A DNA stretch of 64,000 nt from a bacterium (GTDB lineage Bacteria; Bacillota; Sulfobacillia; UBA995). The notes beneath the pieces are model-generated. The model saw only the letters and a list, made by a program, of their open reading frames with translations. It was not told the origin of the DNA and searched no databases. The translations under genes and the position numbers were made by a program. The stretch spans positions 33,214 through 97,213 of the forward strand of contig JAVHLP010000002.1 of NCBI GenBank assembly GCA_031082145.1. The letters run 5' to 3'. Positions 57,079 to 64,000 of this stretch are shown piece after piece (position 1 is the stretch's first letter; the number at the start of each line of letters is the position of its first letter).

Positions 57079-58218
57079 GTGGACTTCGACTTGAGCGAGG
57101 AGCACCAGATGATCCGCCGGACGGTAAAGGAGTTCGCCGACCGGGAGGTGGCGCCCTCGGCCGCGGGCTGGGAACAGGAGGGCCGGCTGCCCGCTGCCAT
57201 CCTTGAGGCCATGAGGGAACTGGATCTCTTCGGCCTGCCATTCCCGGATGAATACGGCGGGGTGGGCTCGGATTACCTCGCCTACGCCCTGGCGGTGGAG
57301 GAGATCGGCCGGGCGTCGGGGTCGCTTGGGATCACCTACGCGGCCCACGTTTCCCTGGGAACCTCGCCCTTCTACCGTTTTGGCTCCGAGGACCAGAAGC
57401 GGCGCTGGCTAGTCCCGTGCGCCCGGGGGGAAACCCTGGCCGCCTTTGCCCTCACCGAGCCCAACGCTGGCTCCGATGCCGGCGGGACCGAGACGCGGGC
57501 AATCCGGGACGGGGACGAATGGGTCATCAACGGCTCGAAGTGCTTCATCACCAACGGCTCGCTGGCCGGGGTGGTGGTGATCACGGCCCTTACCGAGAAG
57601 GACAAGGGTACCCGGGGCATATCAAACCTCGTGGTCCCCGCCGGGACGCCGGGCTTCCGCGTCACCTCGAGTTACCACAAGCTGGGCCTGAGAGCCTCGG
57701 ACACCGTCGAACTCCACTTCGACGATTGCCGGGTTCCGGCCGACCACCTGCTAGGAAAACCAGGCGAGGGCTTCCGCCAGTTCCTTCAGATTCTGGATGG
57801 AGGCCGGATCAGTATCGCCGCCCTGTCGGTCGGTATTGCCCAGGCCTGCCTCGACGCGTCCCTGACCTACGCCCGCCAGCGAGTGCAGTTCGGCAAGCCT
57901 ATCTCGAGCTTCCAGGCGATTCAGTTCAAGCTGGCGGACATGGCAACCGAGGTGGAGTTGGCCCGCCTCGCCACCTGGCGGGCGGCCTGGCTGAAGGATC
58001 GGGGCCGGCCTTTCACCCGCGAAGCGGCGATGGCCAAGCTCTACGCCTCCGAGGTCTGCGTTCGGGCGGCCCTGGAAGCGGTTCAGATCCATGGCGGTTA
58101 TGGCTACATGGCGGAGTATCCCGTGGAACGATATCTACGCGATGCCAAGCTGATGACCATCGGTGAGGGGACCTCGGAGATCCAGCGGCTCGTCATCGCC
58201 CGGCAACTCGGGTGTTAA
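57079..58218 (+). CDS. Acyl-CoA dehydrogenase
   Basis: FAD enzyme introducing an alpha-beta double bond into an acyl-CoA. 379 residues with [13 protein letters not shown] (FAD), [22 protein letters not shown], and [10 protein letters not shown], whose first glutamate is the usual catalytic base. GTG 57079 lies 8 bases after GGGAGGTG, and begins [12 protein letters not shown] like homologues; ATG 57058 is less likely. It belongs to the CoA-thioester cluster; substrate unknown. Confidence 0.94.
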   Translation: MDFDLSEEHQMIRRTVKEFADREVAPSAAGWEQEGRLPAAILEAMRELDLFGLPFPDEYGGVGSDYLAYALAVEEIGRASGSLGITYAAHVSLGTSPFYRFGSEDQKRRWLVPCARGETLAAFALTEPNAGSDAGGTETRAIRDGDEWVINGSKCFITNGSLAGVVVITALTEKDKGTRGISNLVVPAGTPGFRVTSSYHKLGLRASDTVELHFDDCRVPADHLLGKPGEGFRQFLQILDGGRISIAALSVGIAQACLDASLTYARQRVQFGKPISSFQAIQFKLADMATEVELARLATWRAAWLKDRGRPFTREAAMAKLYASEVCVRAALEAVQIHGGYGYMAEYPVERYLRDAKLMTIGEGTSEIQRLVIARQLGC

Positions 58219-58231
58219 GGAGGAAAGAGCA

Positions 58232-59251
58232 TTGCCGCAGTCATTCCACCCCGAAGAGCGATCAGGTGTTGGCCCGCTCTTCACCTCACCCGACGCCGAC
58301 CAGGCCCGGCTTTTCTTCCGGCAGAAGCCCCGCCGTCTGACCAACAAGCTGACCACCGCCCGCGACGCCGTGGCCCGCCTGGTAGGGGACGGGGATTACC
58401 TGGGCGTGGGAGGTTTTGGTTCCAACCGAATCCCGACCGCCCTGTTGCACGAGGTGGTTCGCCAGGGTCGCCGGCAACTCGGCCTGGCAGGCCACACCGC
58501 CACCCACGACTGCCAGATCCTGATAGCCGGCGACTGCGTGGACCGGTGCGACGTGGCTTACGTGGTCGGGCTGGAGGCCAGAGGGCTCTCCCGCAATGCC
58601 CGCCGGGCCTTTGAGGAAGGCCGGGTCCAGGTTACGGAGTGGACTAACGCCGCCCTGGCCTGGAGATACAGGGCGGCCGCGATGGGAGTTCCCTTCCTGC
58701 CGGCACGGATCATGCTGGGTACCGACACCGCCCGGTACAGTGCCGCCCGGGAGATCCGGTGCCCGTTCACCGGAATCCGCCTGGTGGCCCTGCCGGCTCT
58801 CTTCCCCGACGTGGCCCTTATCCATGTGCATCGAGCCGACGTTTACGGCAACTGCCAGATCGAAGGGATTATGGTCTCCGACCACGACCTCGCCCGCGCG
58901 GCGCGCCGGGTCATCGTCAGCACGGAGAGAATCATACCCAACGAGGATATCCGCCGCGAACCAACCCGGACCGCCATCCCCTACTACTGCGTGGATGCCG
59001 TTGTCGAGATCCCCTACGGGGCCTACCCGGGGAACATGCCGTACGAGTACTTCTCGGACGAGGAGCATCTTCAAGAGTGGCTTGAGGCGGAGGAGGATCC
59101 GGCGTTGTTCGCTGCTTTCGTGCGAGAGCACATCCGGGAACCGGCTGACTTCGCGGCCTATCTCGAGCGCTGCGGCGGGCTTAACCGCCTGCAGGAGCTA
59201 CGCCGGCTTGAGCATTTCCCGGGCAAGGAAGGTGACGAATCTGACCGCTGA
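58232..59251 (+). CDS. CoA-transferase, subunit A (glutaconate-CoA-transferase-like)
   Basis: Family I CoA-transferase alpha subunit of 339 residues, with VGDGDYLGVGGFGSNRIPTAL near the start and a long C-terminal part. TTG 58232 lies 7 bases after AAGGAGGA; the longer frame from 58163 overlaps the dehydrogenase gene. Pairs with the next gene, overlapping it by 20 bases. Confidence 0.88.
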   Translation: MPQSFHPEERSGVGPLFTSPDADQARLFFRQKPRRLTNKLTTARDAVARLVGDGDYLGVGGFGSNRIPTALLHEVVRQGRRQLGLAGHTATHDCQILIAGDCVDRCDVAYVVGLEARGLSRNARRAFEEGRVQVTEWTNAALAWRYRAAAMGVPFLPARIMLGTDTARYSAAREIRCPFTGIRLVALPALFPDVALIHVHRADVYGNCQIEGIMVSDHDLARAARRVIVSTERIIPNEDIRREPTRTAIPYYCVDAVVEIPYGAYPGNMPYEYFSDEEHLQEWLEAEEDPALFAAFVREHIREPADFAAYLERCGGLNRLQELRRLEHFPGKEGDESDR

Positions 59252-60014
59252 CTACAACGCCATGGAGTTGATGATCTGCCTGGCCGCCCGGTGTCTCGAG
59301 GACGACAGTACGGTGGTCGTCGGCACCGGCGCCCCCTGCGCGGCGGCGATGCTGGCCCAGCGCACCAGCGCCCCCAACCTGATGATCATGTTCGAGGCGG
59401 GGGGGGTGGGGCCGTTGCTCCCTTCCATGCCCATCTCGGTGGGCGATTCCCGCACCTTCTTCAGGGGACTGGCCGCCGGATCGATGCCCGAGATTATGGA
59501 AGCCTGCCAGCGCGGCATGGTTGACTACACGTTTCTGGGCGGAGCCCAGATCGACATGTACGGGAACGTGAACTCGACCTGCATCGGCGATCACACGCAC
59601 CCCCGGGTCCGCTTCCCGGGCTCGGGTGGCGCCAATGATCTGGCCTCGCTCTGCTGGCGGACGATGATGATCACCCCCCAGGATAGACGGCGTTTCACCT
59701 CTCGCCTGGATTTCCTGACCACGCCCGGCTACCTGACCGGCCCCGGTGCCCGGGAGGCGGCCGGTCTTCCCCCGGGGACCGGCCCCTACCGGGTGATCAC
59801 GCAGCTGGCGGTCATCGGGTTTGATCCGGCGTCCTTGCGTATGCGGGTCGAGAGCCTGCACCCCGGGGTTACCCGGCAGCAGGTGTCCGACAACACCGGC
59901 TTCGAACTGCTGTGGGCGGAGGCCTTGGGCGAGAGCCAGCCGCCCGATCCCGAGGAGCTGCGGATCCTCCGGCAAGAGGTGGACCCCTTCCGCTACGTCA
60001 TCGGCCGGGCATGA
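59232..60014 (+). CDS. CoA-transferase, subunit B (glutaconate-CoA-transferase-like)
   Basis: 260 residues beginning NLTADYNAMELMICLAAR. The motif FEAGGVGP has Glu55, where glutaconate CoA-transferase of Acidaminococcus has its catalytic Glu54, so a real transferase is more likely than an IpdAB-type hydrolase. GTG 59232 is inside subunit A; its binding site is weak. The long open frame from 58596 is an artefact of overlap with subunit A. Confidence 0.88.
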   Translation: MTNLTADYNAMELMICLAARCLEDDSTVVVGTGAPCAAAMLAQRTSAPNLMIMFEAGGVGPLLPSMPISVGDSRTFFRGLAAGSMPEIMEACQRGMVDYTFLGGAQIDMYGNVNSTCIGDHTHPRVRFPGSGGANDLASLCWRTMMITPQDRRRFTSRLDFLTTPGYLTGPGAREAAGLPPGTGPYRVITQLAVIGFDPASLRMRVESLHPGVTRQQVSDNTGFELLWAEALGESQPPDPEELRILRQEVDPFRYVIGRA

Positions 60015-60102
60015 TCACGGCAACCGGGGAGGTTACGGCAGCGGCCCCGTAGAATCACGTCCAGGAGGCCATAAACCCGTCCCTCTCTCGAGGTGGCCTG
60101 CC

Positions 60103-60933
60103 TTGCTCACTCAGGTGACCAGCATGGGGCCTCTGGAACTCAGCCTGGCGGTTGTGGACATCGCCATCGTGGCCTACGTTCTATACCGCCTGCTGGCGCT
60201 GATCCGGGGCACCCGGGCCGTCCAGCTGCTGAAAGGGGTGCTCCTGCTGGTGGTGGCCACCCCGGTCAGCGGCTGGCTTCGCCTTTACACGATCCACTGG
60301 CTGTTGCAGAAGTTCCAGCTCTGGCTGATCTTCGCCATGCTCATCGTGTTCCAGCCGGAGTTGCGGCGCATCCTTGAGCAGCTCGGCCGGGGCAGGTTCT
60401 TCACCCCACCTCCTGCCTACCTGGACGAGGAGGAAATGGCCCAGTTGGTGCGCAGGCTGGCCCTGGCGTCCGAAGTCTTGAGCCGGAACAAGACCGGCGC
60501 CATCATTGTGCTGGAGCGGGAGACCGGCCTCAAGGAGGTCATCGAGACCGGGACCCGCATCGACGGCGTGGTCTCGCCCGAGTTCGTGGTCAACATCTTC
60601 GTTCCCGCCACCCCCCTGCACGACGGGGCCGTGGTCATCCGCGGCAACCGGGTGGCCGCTGCCAGTTGCTTTCTTCCTCTCAGCGACTCGGCCGATCTGT
60701 CCCGCGATCTGGGCACCCGCCACCGTGCAGCCCTGGGCATCACCGAGCAATCGGATGCCGTCGCCATTGTGGTCTCCGAGGAGACGGGAACCGTCTCGGT
60801 GGCTACCGGGGGCAGGCTTGTTCGCCACCTGGACGCGAGGTCCCTGGAAGAGACGCTGGGTTCCCTGCTGAAGATCAAGCCGGTCTCGGGTTTCGTTGTC
60901 GACGAACGCGCGGCCGCCCCGGGCGGGAACTAG
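60103..60933 (+). CDS. cdaA: Diadenylate cyclase CdaA
   Basis: Membrane enzyme making c-di-AMP from two ATP. Three N-terminal membrane segments (about 10-95) precede a DAC domain with Asp174-Gly175-Ala176 (DGA) and Arg206-His207-Arg208 (RHR). TTG 60103 is about 6 bases after CGAGGTGG, giving 276 residues. The open frame to 59821 lies in the CoA-transferase gene. It heads the usual cdaA-cdaR-glmM order. Confidence 0.95.
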   Translation: MLTQVTSMGPLELSLAVVDIAIVAYVLYRLLALIRGTRAVQLLKGVLLLVVATPVSGWLRLYTIHWLLQKFQLWLIFAMLIVFQPELRRILEQLGRGRFFTPPPAYLDEEEMAQLVRRLALASEVLSRNKTGAIIVLERETGLKEVIETGTRIDGVVSPEFVVNIFVPATPLHDGAVVIRGNRVAAASCFLPLSDSADLSRDLGTRHRAALGITEQSDAVAIVVSEETGTVSVATGGRLVRHLDARSLEETLGSLLKIKPVSGFVVDERAAAPGGN

Positions 60934-60936
60934 CCC

Positions 60937-62163
60937 ATGCCAGGCCGCCGTCAGGCACTGGCCAAACTTGGCCACCGGCTCGAGCAGGACCGGGGCCTGA
61001 AGGTCTTGGCGGTGGCGATCGCCCTCCTGCTCTGGCTACAGGCGGTAACCGAGCGGAACCCCCTGGAGGAACGCGCCTTCACCAACCTCTCCGTGCGCTA
61101 CACGGAGGCGGACGCAGGGCTGGTGATCTTGAGCGCCGATCCGCCGGCCGTGAACCTGGTGGCTCGGGGCCGGACAGCGGTCTTGCAACGGGTCGCCAGG
61201 GAGGACTTTCAGGTCTACGTTGATCTGGCCGGGGCCGGTCCGGGAGTCGAGGAGCGCGAGATTCGGGTCAGCCCGCCACGGGGGGTAGAGGTGGCCCGGC
61301 TCTCGGTCGAGGCCGCGACGGTGTGGCTTGACCGGCTGGCCGAGAAGGAGATGCCGATCAGAGTGGTGGTCCGGGGCATCCCCGCCGAGGGTCATGCCGT
61401 CCGCGAGGCACTGGTGTCGCCGGCTTCCGTTGTCGTCAGCGGCGCCACATCGCGGCTGGACCGCGCCGCCCAGGCGGTCGTGGAGTTGGACGCTGAGGGA
61501 GCGGCCAGCGACCTCCTGCGCCATGCCGCAGTGACCGTTTTGGCGGCCGGGTCCGAGCCGCTGACCGGCGTGGAGATAACCCCCCCGATCGTCGAGGTCG
61601 TCCTTCCGGTCTTCCGCCTGCCCGGACCGGTCACCCTCCCGGTAGACGTGAGACTTGAGGGCACGGCCGAGCCCGGCTACGAGGTGGTGGATGTGGTGGT
61701 AACCCCGCCCGAGGTACGCGTCAGAGCCGAGCCGGCCGACCTGCAGCTTGTCCAGTCGGTTTGGACTTCCCGGGTGGTTGTCACCGGCCAACGGGAGACC
61801 TTCACCCGAAACGTAAGCCTGGAACGTCCTGCCGGAGCCTACCTGGTAGATCCGCCGCACGTCACCGTCCGGGTTGAGATCCGGCCGCTGGCGGTGTCCC
61901 GCACACTGGAGGCGCTTCCGGTGGAGGTGGTGAACCTGGGCCAGCATTTCCGGCCGGGCGTGTTCCCGGACCGGGTTCAGGTCACGGTTGGCGGCGTCCC
62001 GGCGGATCTCGAAGCGCTCGCAACCGGGGTCATCCGGGTCACCGTTGACGCGCTGGGCCTGGCGCCGGGTTCCCACCGGCTGCCGGTGAGGGTCGAATTG
62101 CCGGCCGGTCTAACGCTGGAGGCGGTCAAGCCGGCGGAGGTGACGGTGGAGATACGGCCCTGA
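60937..62163 (+). CDS. cdaR: CdaR, YbbR-domain regulator of CdaA
   Basis: 408 residues: one N-terminal membrane segment (VLAVAIALLLWLQAV) and four repeated YbbR-type beta domains outside the membrane. CdaR binds and modulates CdaA in Firmicutes. It begins 3 bases after cdaA. Confidence 0.94.
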   Translation: MPGRRQALAKLGHRLEQDRGLKVLAVAIALLLWLQAVTERNPLEERAFTNLSVRYTEADAGLVILSADPPAVNLVARGRTAVLQRVAREDFQVYVDLAGAGPGVEEREIRVSPPRGVEVARLSVEAATVWLDRLAEKEMPIRVVVRGIPAEGHAVREALVSPASVVVSGATSRLDRAAQAVVELDAEGAASDLLRHAAVTVLAAGSEPLTGVEITPPIVEVVLPVFRLPGPVTLPVDVRLEGTAEPGYEVVDVVVTPPEVRVRAEPADLQLVQSVWTSRVVVTGQRETFTRNVSLERPAGAYLVDPPHVTVRVEIRPLAVSRTLEALPVEVVNLGQHFRPGVFPDRVQVTVGGVPADLEALATGVIRVTVDALGLAPGSHRLPVRVELPAGLTLEAVKPAEVTVEIRP

Positions 62164-62203
62164 GGAAACAGGGGAGCATATACTGACCCATGGAGGCCGG
62201 TAG

Positions 62204-63553
62204 ATGGCCAGACTGTTTGGGACCGACGGTGTCCGCGGCGTAGCCAACCTCGAGCTCACCGGAGAACTGGCCTACCGGCTGGGAAGAGCGGCCGGGCACC
62301 ACCTCGCCACCGGTGTCGATCAACCCCGGGTCCTGGTGGGGCGAGACACCCGCATTTCCGGTGACCTGCTGGAAGCGGCGCTGGTTGCCGGTTTCCTCTC
62401 CGTGGGCGTGGATGCTATCACGCTGGGGGTGGTGCCTACCCCCGGCGTAGCCTTTCTGACCCGCCATACCGGGGCCGCGGGGGGGGCGGTGATCTCTGCC
62501 TCCCACAACCCCCCGCCCGATAACGGCATCAAGTTCCTGTCCGCTGAAGGCTACAAGCTGGCCGAACCAGGTGAGAGGACTATCGAGGAGTTCGCGCTGG
62601 CCGATCCCGACGTGCTTCCGCGGCCCACGGGCACCGGGGTGGGACGTTGGCGCCAGGCGCCGGACCTGGTGAACGAGTACCTCGATCACCTCGTAGCCAC
62701 GGCCGGCACAAGGCTGGATGGCCTCCGGCTGGTGGTCGACACTGCCCACGGAGCCACCTGCCGGCTGGCCCCCCTTCTACTGGAGCGACTGGGTGCTCGG
62801 GTGACCGCTATCAACGCCAGCCCGGAAGGGGCCAACATCAACGTTGACTGCGGGGCGACCCACCCCCTCCTCCTGGGACGGTCGGTCGTGGAAGGCGGGG
62901 CCGATGCGGGCGTGGCCTATGATGGTGACGGCGACCGCGCCATCGCCGTCGATGAGAAGGGCGAAGTGGTGGACGGAGACCAGATCATGGCCGCCTGCGG
63001 CCTCTATCTGGTGGAGCAGGGTCGTCTGCCCCGGCGGGGCATCGTGGCCACGGTCATGAGCAACATCGGGTTGGAGTTGGCCTTCCAGGCCCACGGGGGT
63101 CGGGTGGTGCGAACTCCGGTGGGCGACCGGCACGTGCTGGAGGCCATGCTCCGGGAAGGCATGATCCTGGGGGGCGAGCAGTCGGGGCACCTGATCTTCC
63201 TGGATGCCGCGACGACTGGGGACGGCTTGCTGACGACCATACGCCTGCTGGGAGTCATGGTCGCCACCGGCCAGCCCCTTTCCAAGTTAGCCGCCAGGAT
63301 GACCAAGTACCCGCAAGTGCTACTGAATGTCCGGGTCCGGCAGAAACCGGATCTGGAGGCGATCCCCGGGTTGCCCGACATGCTGGCCAAGACCAGCGAG
63401 ACCCTGGGTCCGAAGGGTCGGGTTGTTTTGCGCCCGTCGGGCACCGAGCCGCTGGTGCGGGTGATGGTTGAAGGAGAAGACGCTGATCTGGTCGAATCGT
63501 CGGCAAGGGAAGTGGCCGGGTTTATCGCCGGCCGCCTGGGCCAGGACGGCTGA
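62204..63553 (+). CDS. glmM: Phosphoglucosamine mutase
   Basis: Converts glucosamine-6-phosphate to glucosamine-1-phosphate for cell-wall synthesis. 449 residues; FGTDGVRGVAN at the start, phosphoserine site SASHNPPPDNG with Ser100, metal loop DGDGDR, and RPSGTEPLVRVMVE at the end. In several Firmicutes it also binds CdaA and lowers c-di-AMP output. ATG 62204 with GGAGG upstream. Confidence 0.98.
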   Translation: MARLFGTDGVRGVANLELTGELAYRLGRAAGHHLATGVDQPRVLVGRDTRISGDLLEAALVAGFLSVGVDAITLGVVPTPGVAFLTRHTGAAGGAVISASHNPPPDNGIKFLSAEGYKLAEPGERTIEEFALADPDVLPRPTGTGVGRWRQAPDLVNEYLDHLVATAGTRLDGLRLVVDTAHGATCRLAPLLLERLGARVTAINASPEGANINVDCGATHPLLLGRSVVEGGADAGVAYDGDGDRAIAVDEKGEVVDGDQIMAACGLYLVEQGRLPRRGIVATVMSNIGLELAFQAHGGRVVRTPVGDRHVLEAMLREGMILGGEQSGHLIFLDAATTGDGLLTTIRLLGVMVATGQPLSKLAARMTKYPQVLLNVRVRQKPDLEAIPGLPDMLAKTSETLGPKGRVVLRPSGTEPLVRVMVEGEDADLVESSAREVAGFIAGRLGQDG

Positions 63554-63626
63554 AGGAGGTGGTCAGTAGGCTGACGCCATCGAGGGCGCCCCGGAACAGA
63601 CGCAGACGGCCGCGTTGCTGAACTGA

Positions 63627-63775
63627 AGACAAAGCGCCAGGACTCCCCCGGCGGGGAGTTGACGAGGACCGGGATCTCGGACCATCGGCGGGTGACCGGC
63701 GGTCTCCCACGACCGACAGAGGGTTCCACAAAACCCCAGGTGACTGAGGGTACAAAAGGACCCGGGTGGGTGCGC
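63627..63775 (+). ncRNA. glmS ribozyme-riboswitch
   Basis: Self-cleaving RNA activated by glucosamine-6-phosphate, lowering GlmS when its product is plentiful. The conserved core can be read: AGCGCCAG at 63633-63640 with cleavage expected between 63633 and 63634, AGTTGACGAGGA at 63657-63668, and ATCGGCGGGTGA at 63684-63695, in the right order. The CUCCCC/GGGGAG pair after AGCGCCAGGA forms the P2-type stem. Ends are approximate. The 327-base gap 63554-63880 otherwise shows only a small GC hairpin near 63820-63835. Confidence 0.92.
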
Positions 63776-63880
63776 TGTCCGCTTGCGGGCTGTTCCCTGG
63801 CCGCGCTCTCCGGATATGGAGCCGCGCGGCTTCTGTTATGGACCTGGGGAACAGACTACCCGAGAGGAAGGTAGACGCCC

Positions 63881-64000
63881 ATGTGCGGCATTGTCGGCTA
63901 CGTGGGAAGGTACGCTGCCCTACCGGTCTTGCTGGACGGCCTGCGGCGGCTGGAATATCGCGGCTATGACTCGGCCGGGGTCGCGGTCGTTGAAGACGGG
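63881..64000 (+). CDS. glmS: Glucosamine-fructose-6-phosphate aminotransferase, N-terminal fragment
   Basis: First 40 codons, cut by the window end. It begins MCGIVGYVG, with the catalytic Cys2 exposed after methionine removal, and has [14 protein letters not shown]. Makes glucosamine-6-phosphate from fructose-6-phosphate and glutamine. AGAGGAAGG is upstream of ATG 63881. Confidence 0.97.
   Translation, partial: MCGIVGYVGRYAALPVLLDGLRRLEYRGYDSAGVAVVEDG

Noticed and set aside
58596-59231. Long N-terminal extension of CoA-transferase subunit B
   Set aside because: This frame runs inside subunit A and is Arg/Ser/Pro-rich without homology; the conserved protein starts at 59232.
60050-60055. TAGAAT as a -10 box for cdaA
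   Set aside because: No -35 box at 16-18 bases and no extended -10, so support is too weak.
59821-60102. N-terminal extension of CdaA
   Set aside because: Lies in the CoA-transferase gene and has no similarity to CdaA; the homologous part with its membrane segments begins after 60103.
62179-62184. TATACT as a -10 box for glmM
   Set aside because: No -35 match at the right spacing; glmM probably reads from the cdaA transcript.
63818-63836. GC hairpin before glmS as a terminator
   Set aside because: Short palindrome followed by a weak T-run, lying just before a gene that must be transcribed; possibly a ribozyme-distal fold or chance.

Overview
The window comes from a G+C-rich, Gram-positive, probably anaerobic and spore-forming Firmicute of the Clostridia or a related class. 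The gene order tuf-S10-spc-alpha-ecfAAT-truA-rplM-rpsI-cwlD is the Firmicute arrangement. A CwlD-type spore amidase, bacillithiol synthesis (bshC), a CdaA/CdaR c-di-AMP module, a glmS ribozyme, a tungsten-type aldehyde ferredoxin oxidoreductase and amino-acid fermentation genes all fit. The genus cannot be named from the sequence alone. Every gene I accept lies on the + strand, with tight spacing, many 4-base stop/start overlaps and a high share of GTG and TTG starts.

Bases 1-21362 hold translation and housekeeping genes: EF-Tu, about 30 ribosomal proteins, SecY, adenylate kinase, methionine aminopeptidase, a KOW protein, IF-1, RNA polymerase alpha, the ECF transporter module (EcfA1, EcfA2, EcfT), TruA, L13 and S9. 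L30 is odd: it carries a long Lys/Ala/Pro-rich tail. CwlD follows (21425-22150).

Bases 22290-30068 encode the full oxidative ornithine pathway: ord, ortA, ortB, a fused OraS-OraE aminomutase, a GlmL/MutL-like ATPase and ornithine racemase. Next come an AMMECR1/Memo-like fusion with its radical SAM partner, carbamate kinase, ornithine carbamoyltransferase and a P-loop protein related to cyclic-2,3-diphosphoglycerate synthetase. Together they could turn citrulline into ATP, ammonia, CO2 and ornithine, and ornithine into acetyl-CoA and alanine. A cobalamin adenosyltransferase downstream (38178-38717) could supply the aminomutase cofactor. No arginine deiminase is present in the window.

Bases 35757-41419 are mixed: a single-repeat Gdt1-type membrane protein, an ECF sigma factor with zinc anti-sigma factor, a P1-family peptidase, a membrane Clp-fold protease, a micro-ORF ending at a terminator, an unknown protein and an AIR-synthase-like protein. 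Bases 41585-46702 hold a four-cluster ferredoxin with an AOR, a strong terminator, and a sigma-54 activator translationally coupled to lysine 2,3-aminomutase. DinB, a cupin regulator, a YhaM-like nuclease, a Clp1-like kinase, a hydrolase and BshC follow.

Bases 53666-60014 form a CoA-thioester catabolic cluster of unknown substrate: two thiolase-fold proteins that both lack the usual nucleophilic cysteine, two DUF35 zinc/OB-fold partners, an acyl-CoA dehydrogenase and a two-subunit CoA-transferase. The window ends with cdaA-cdaR-glmM, a glmS ribozyme and the first 40 codons of glmS.
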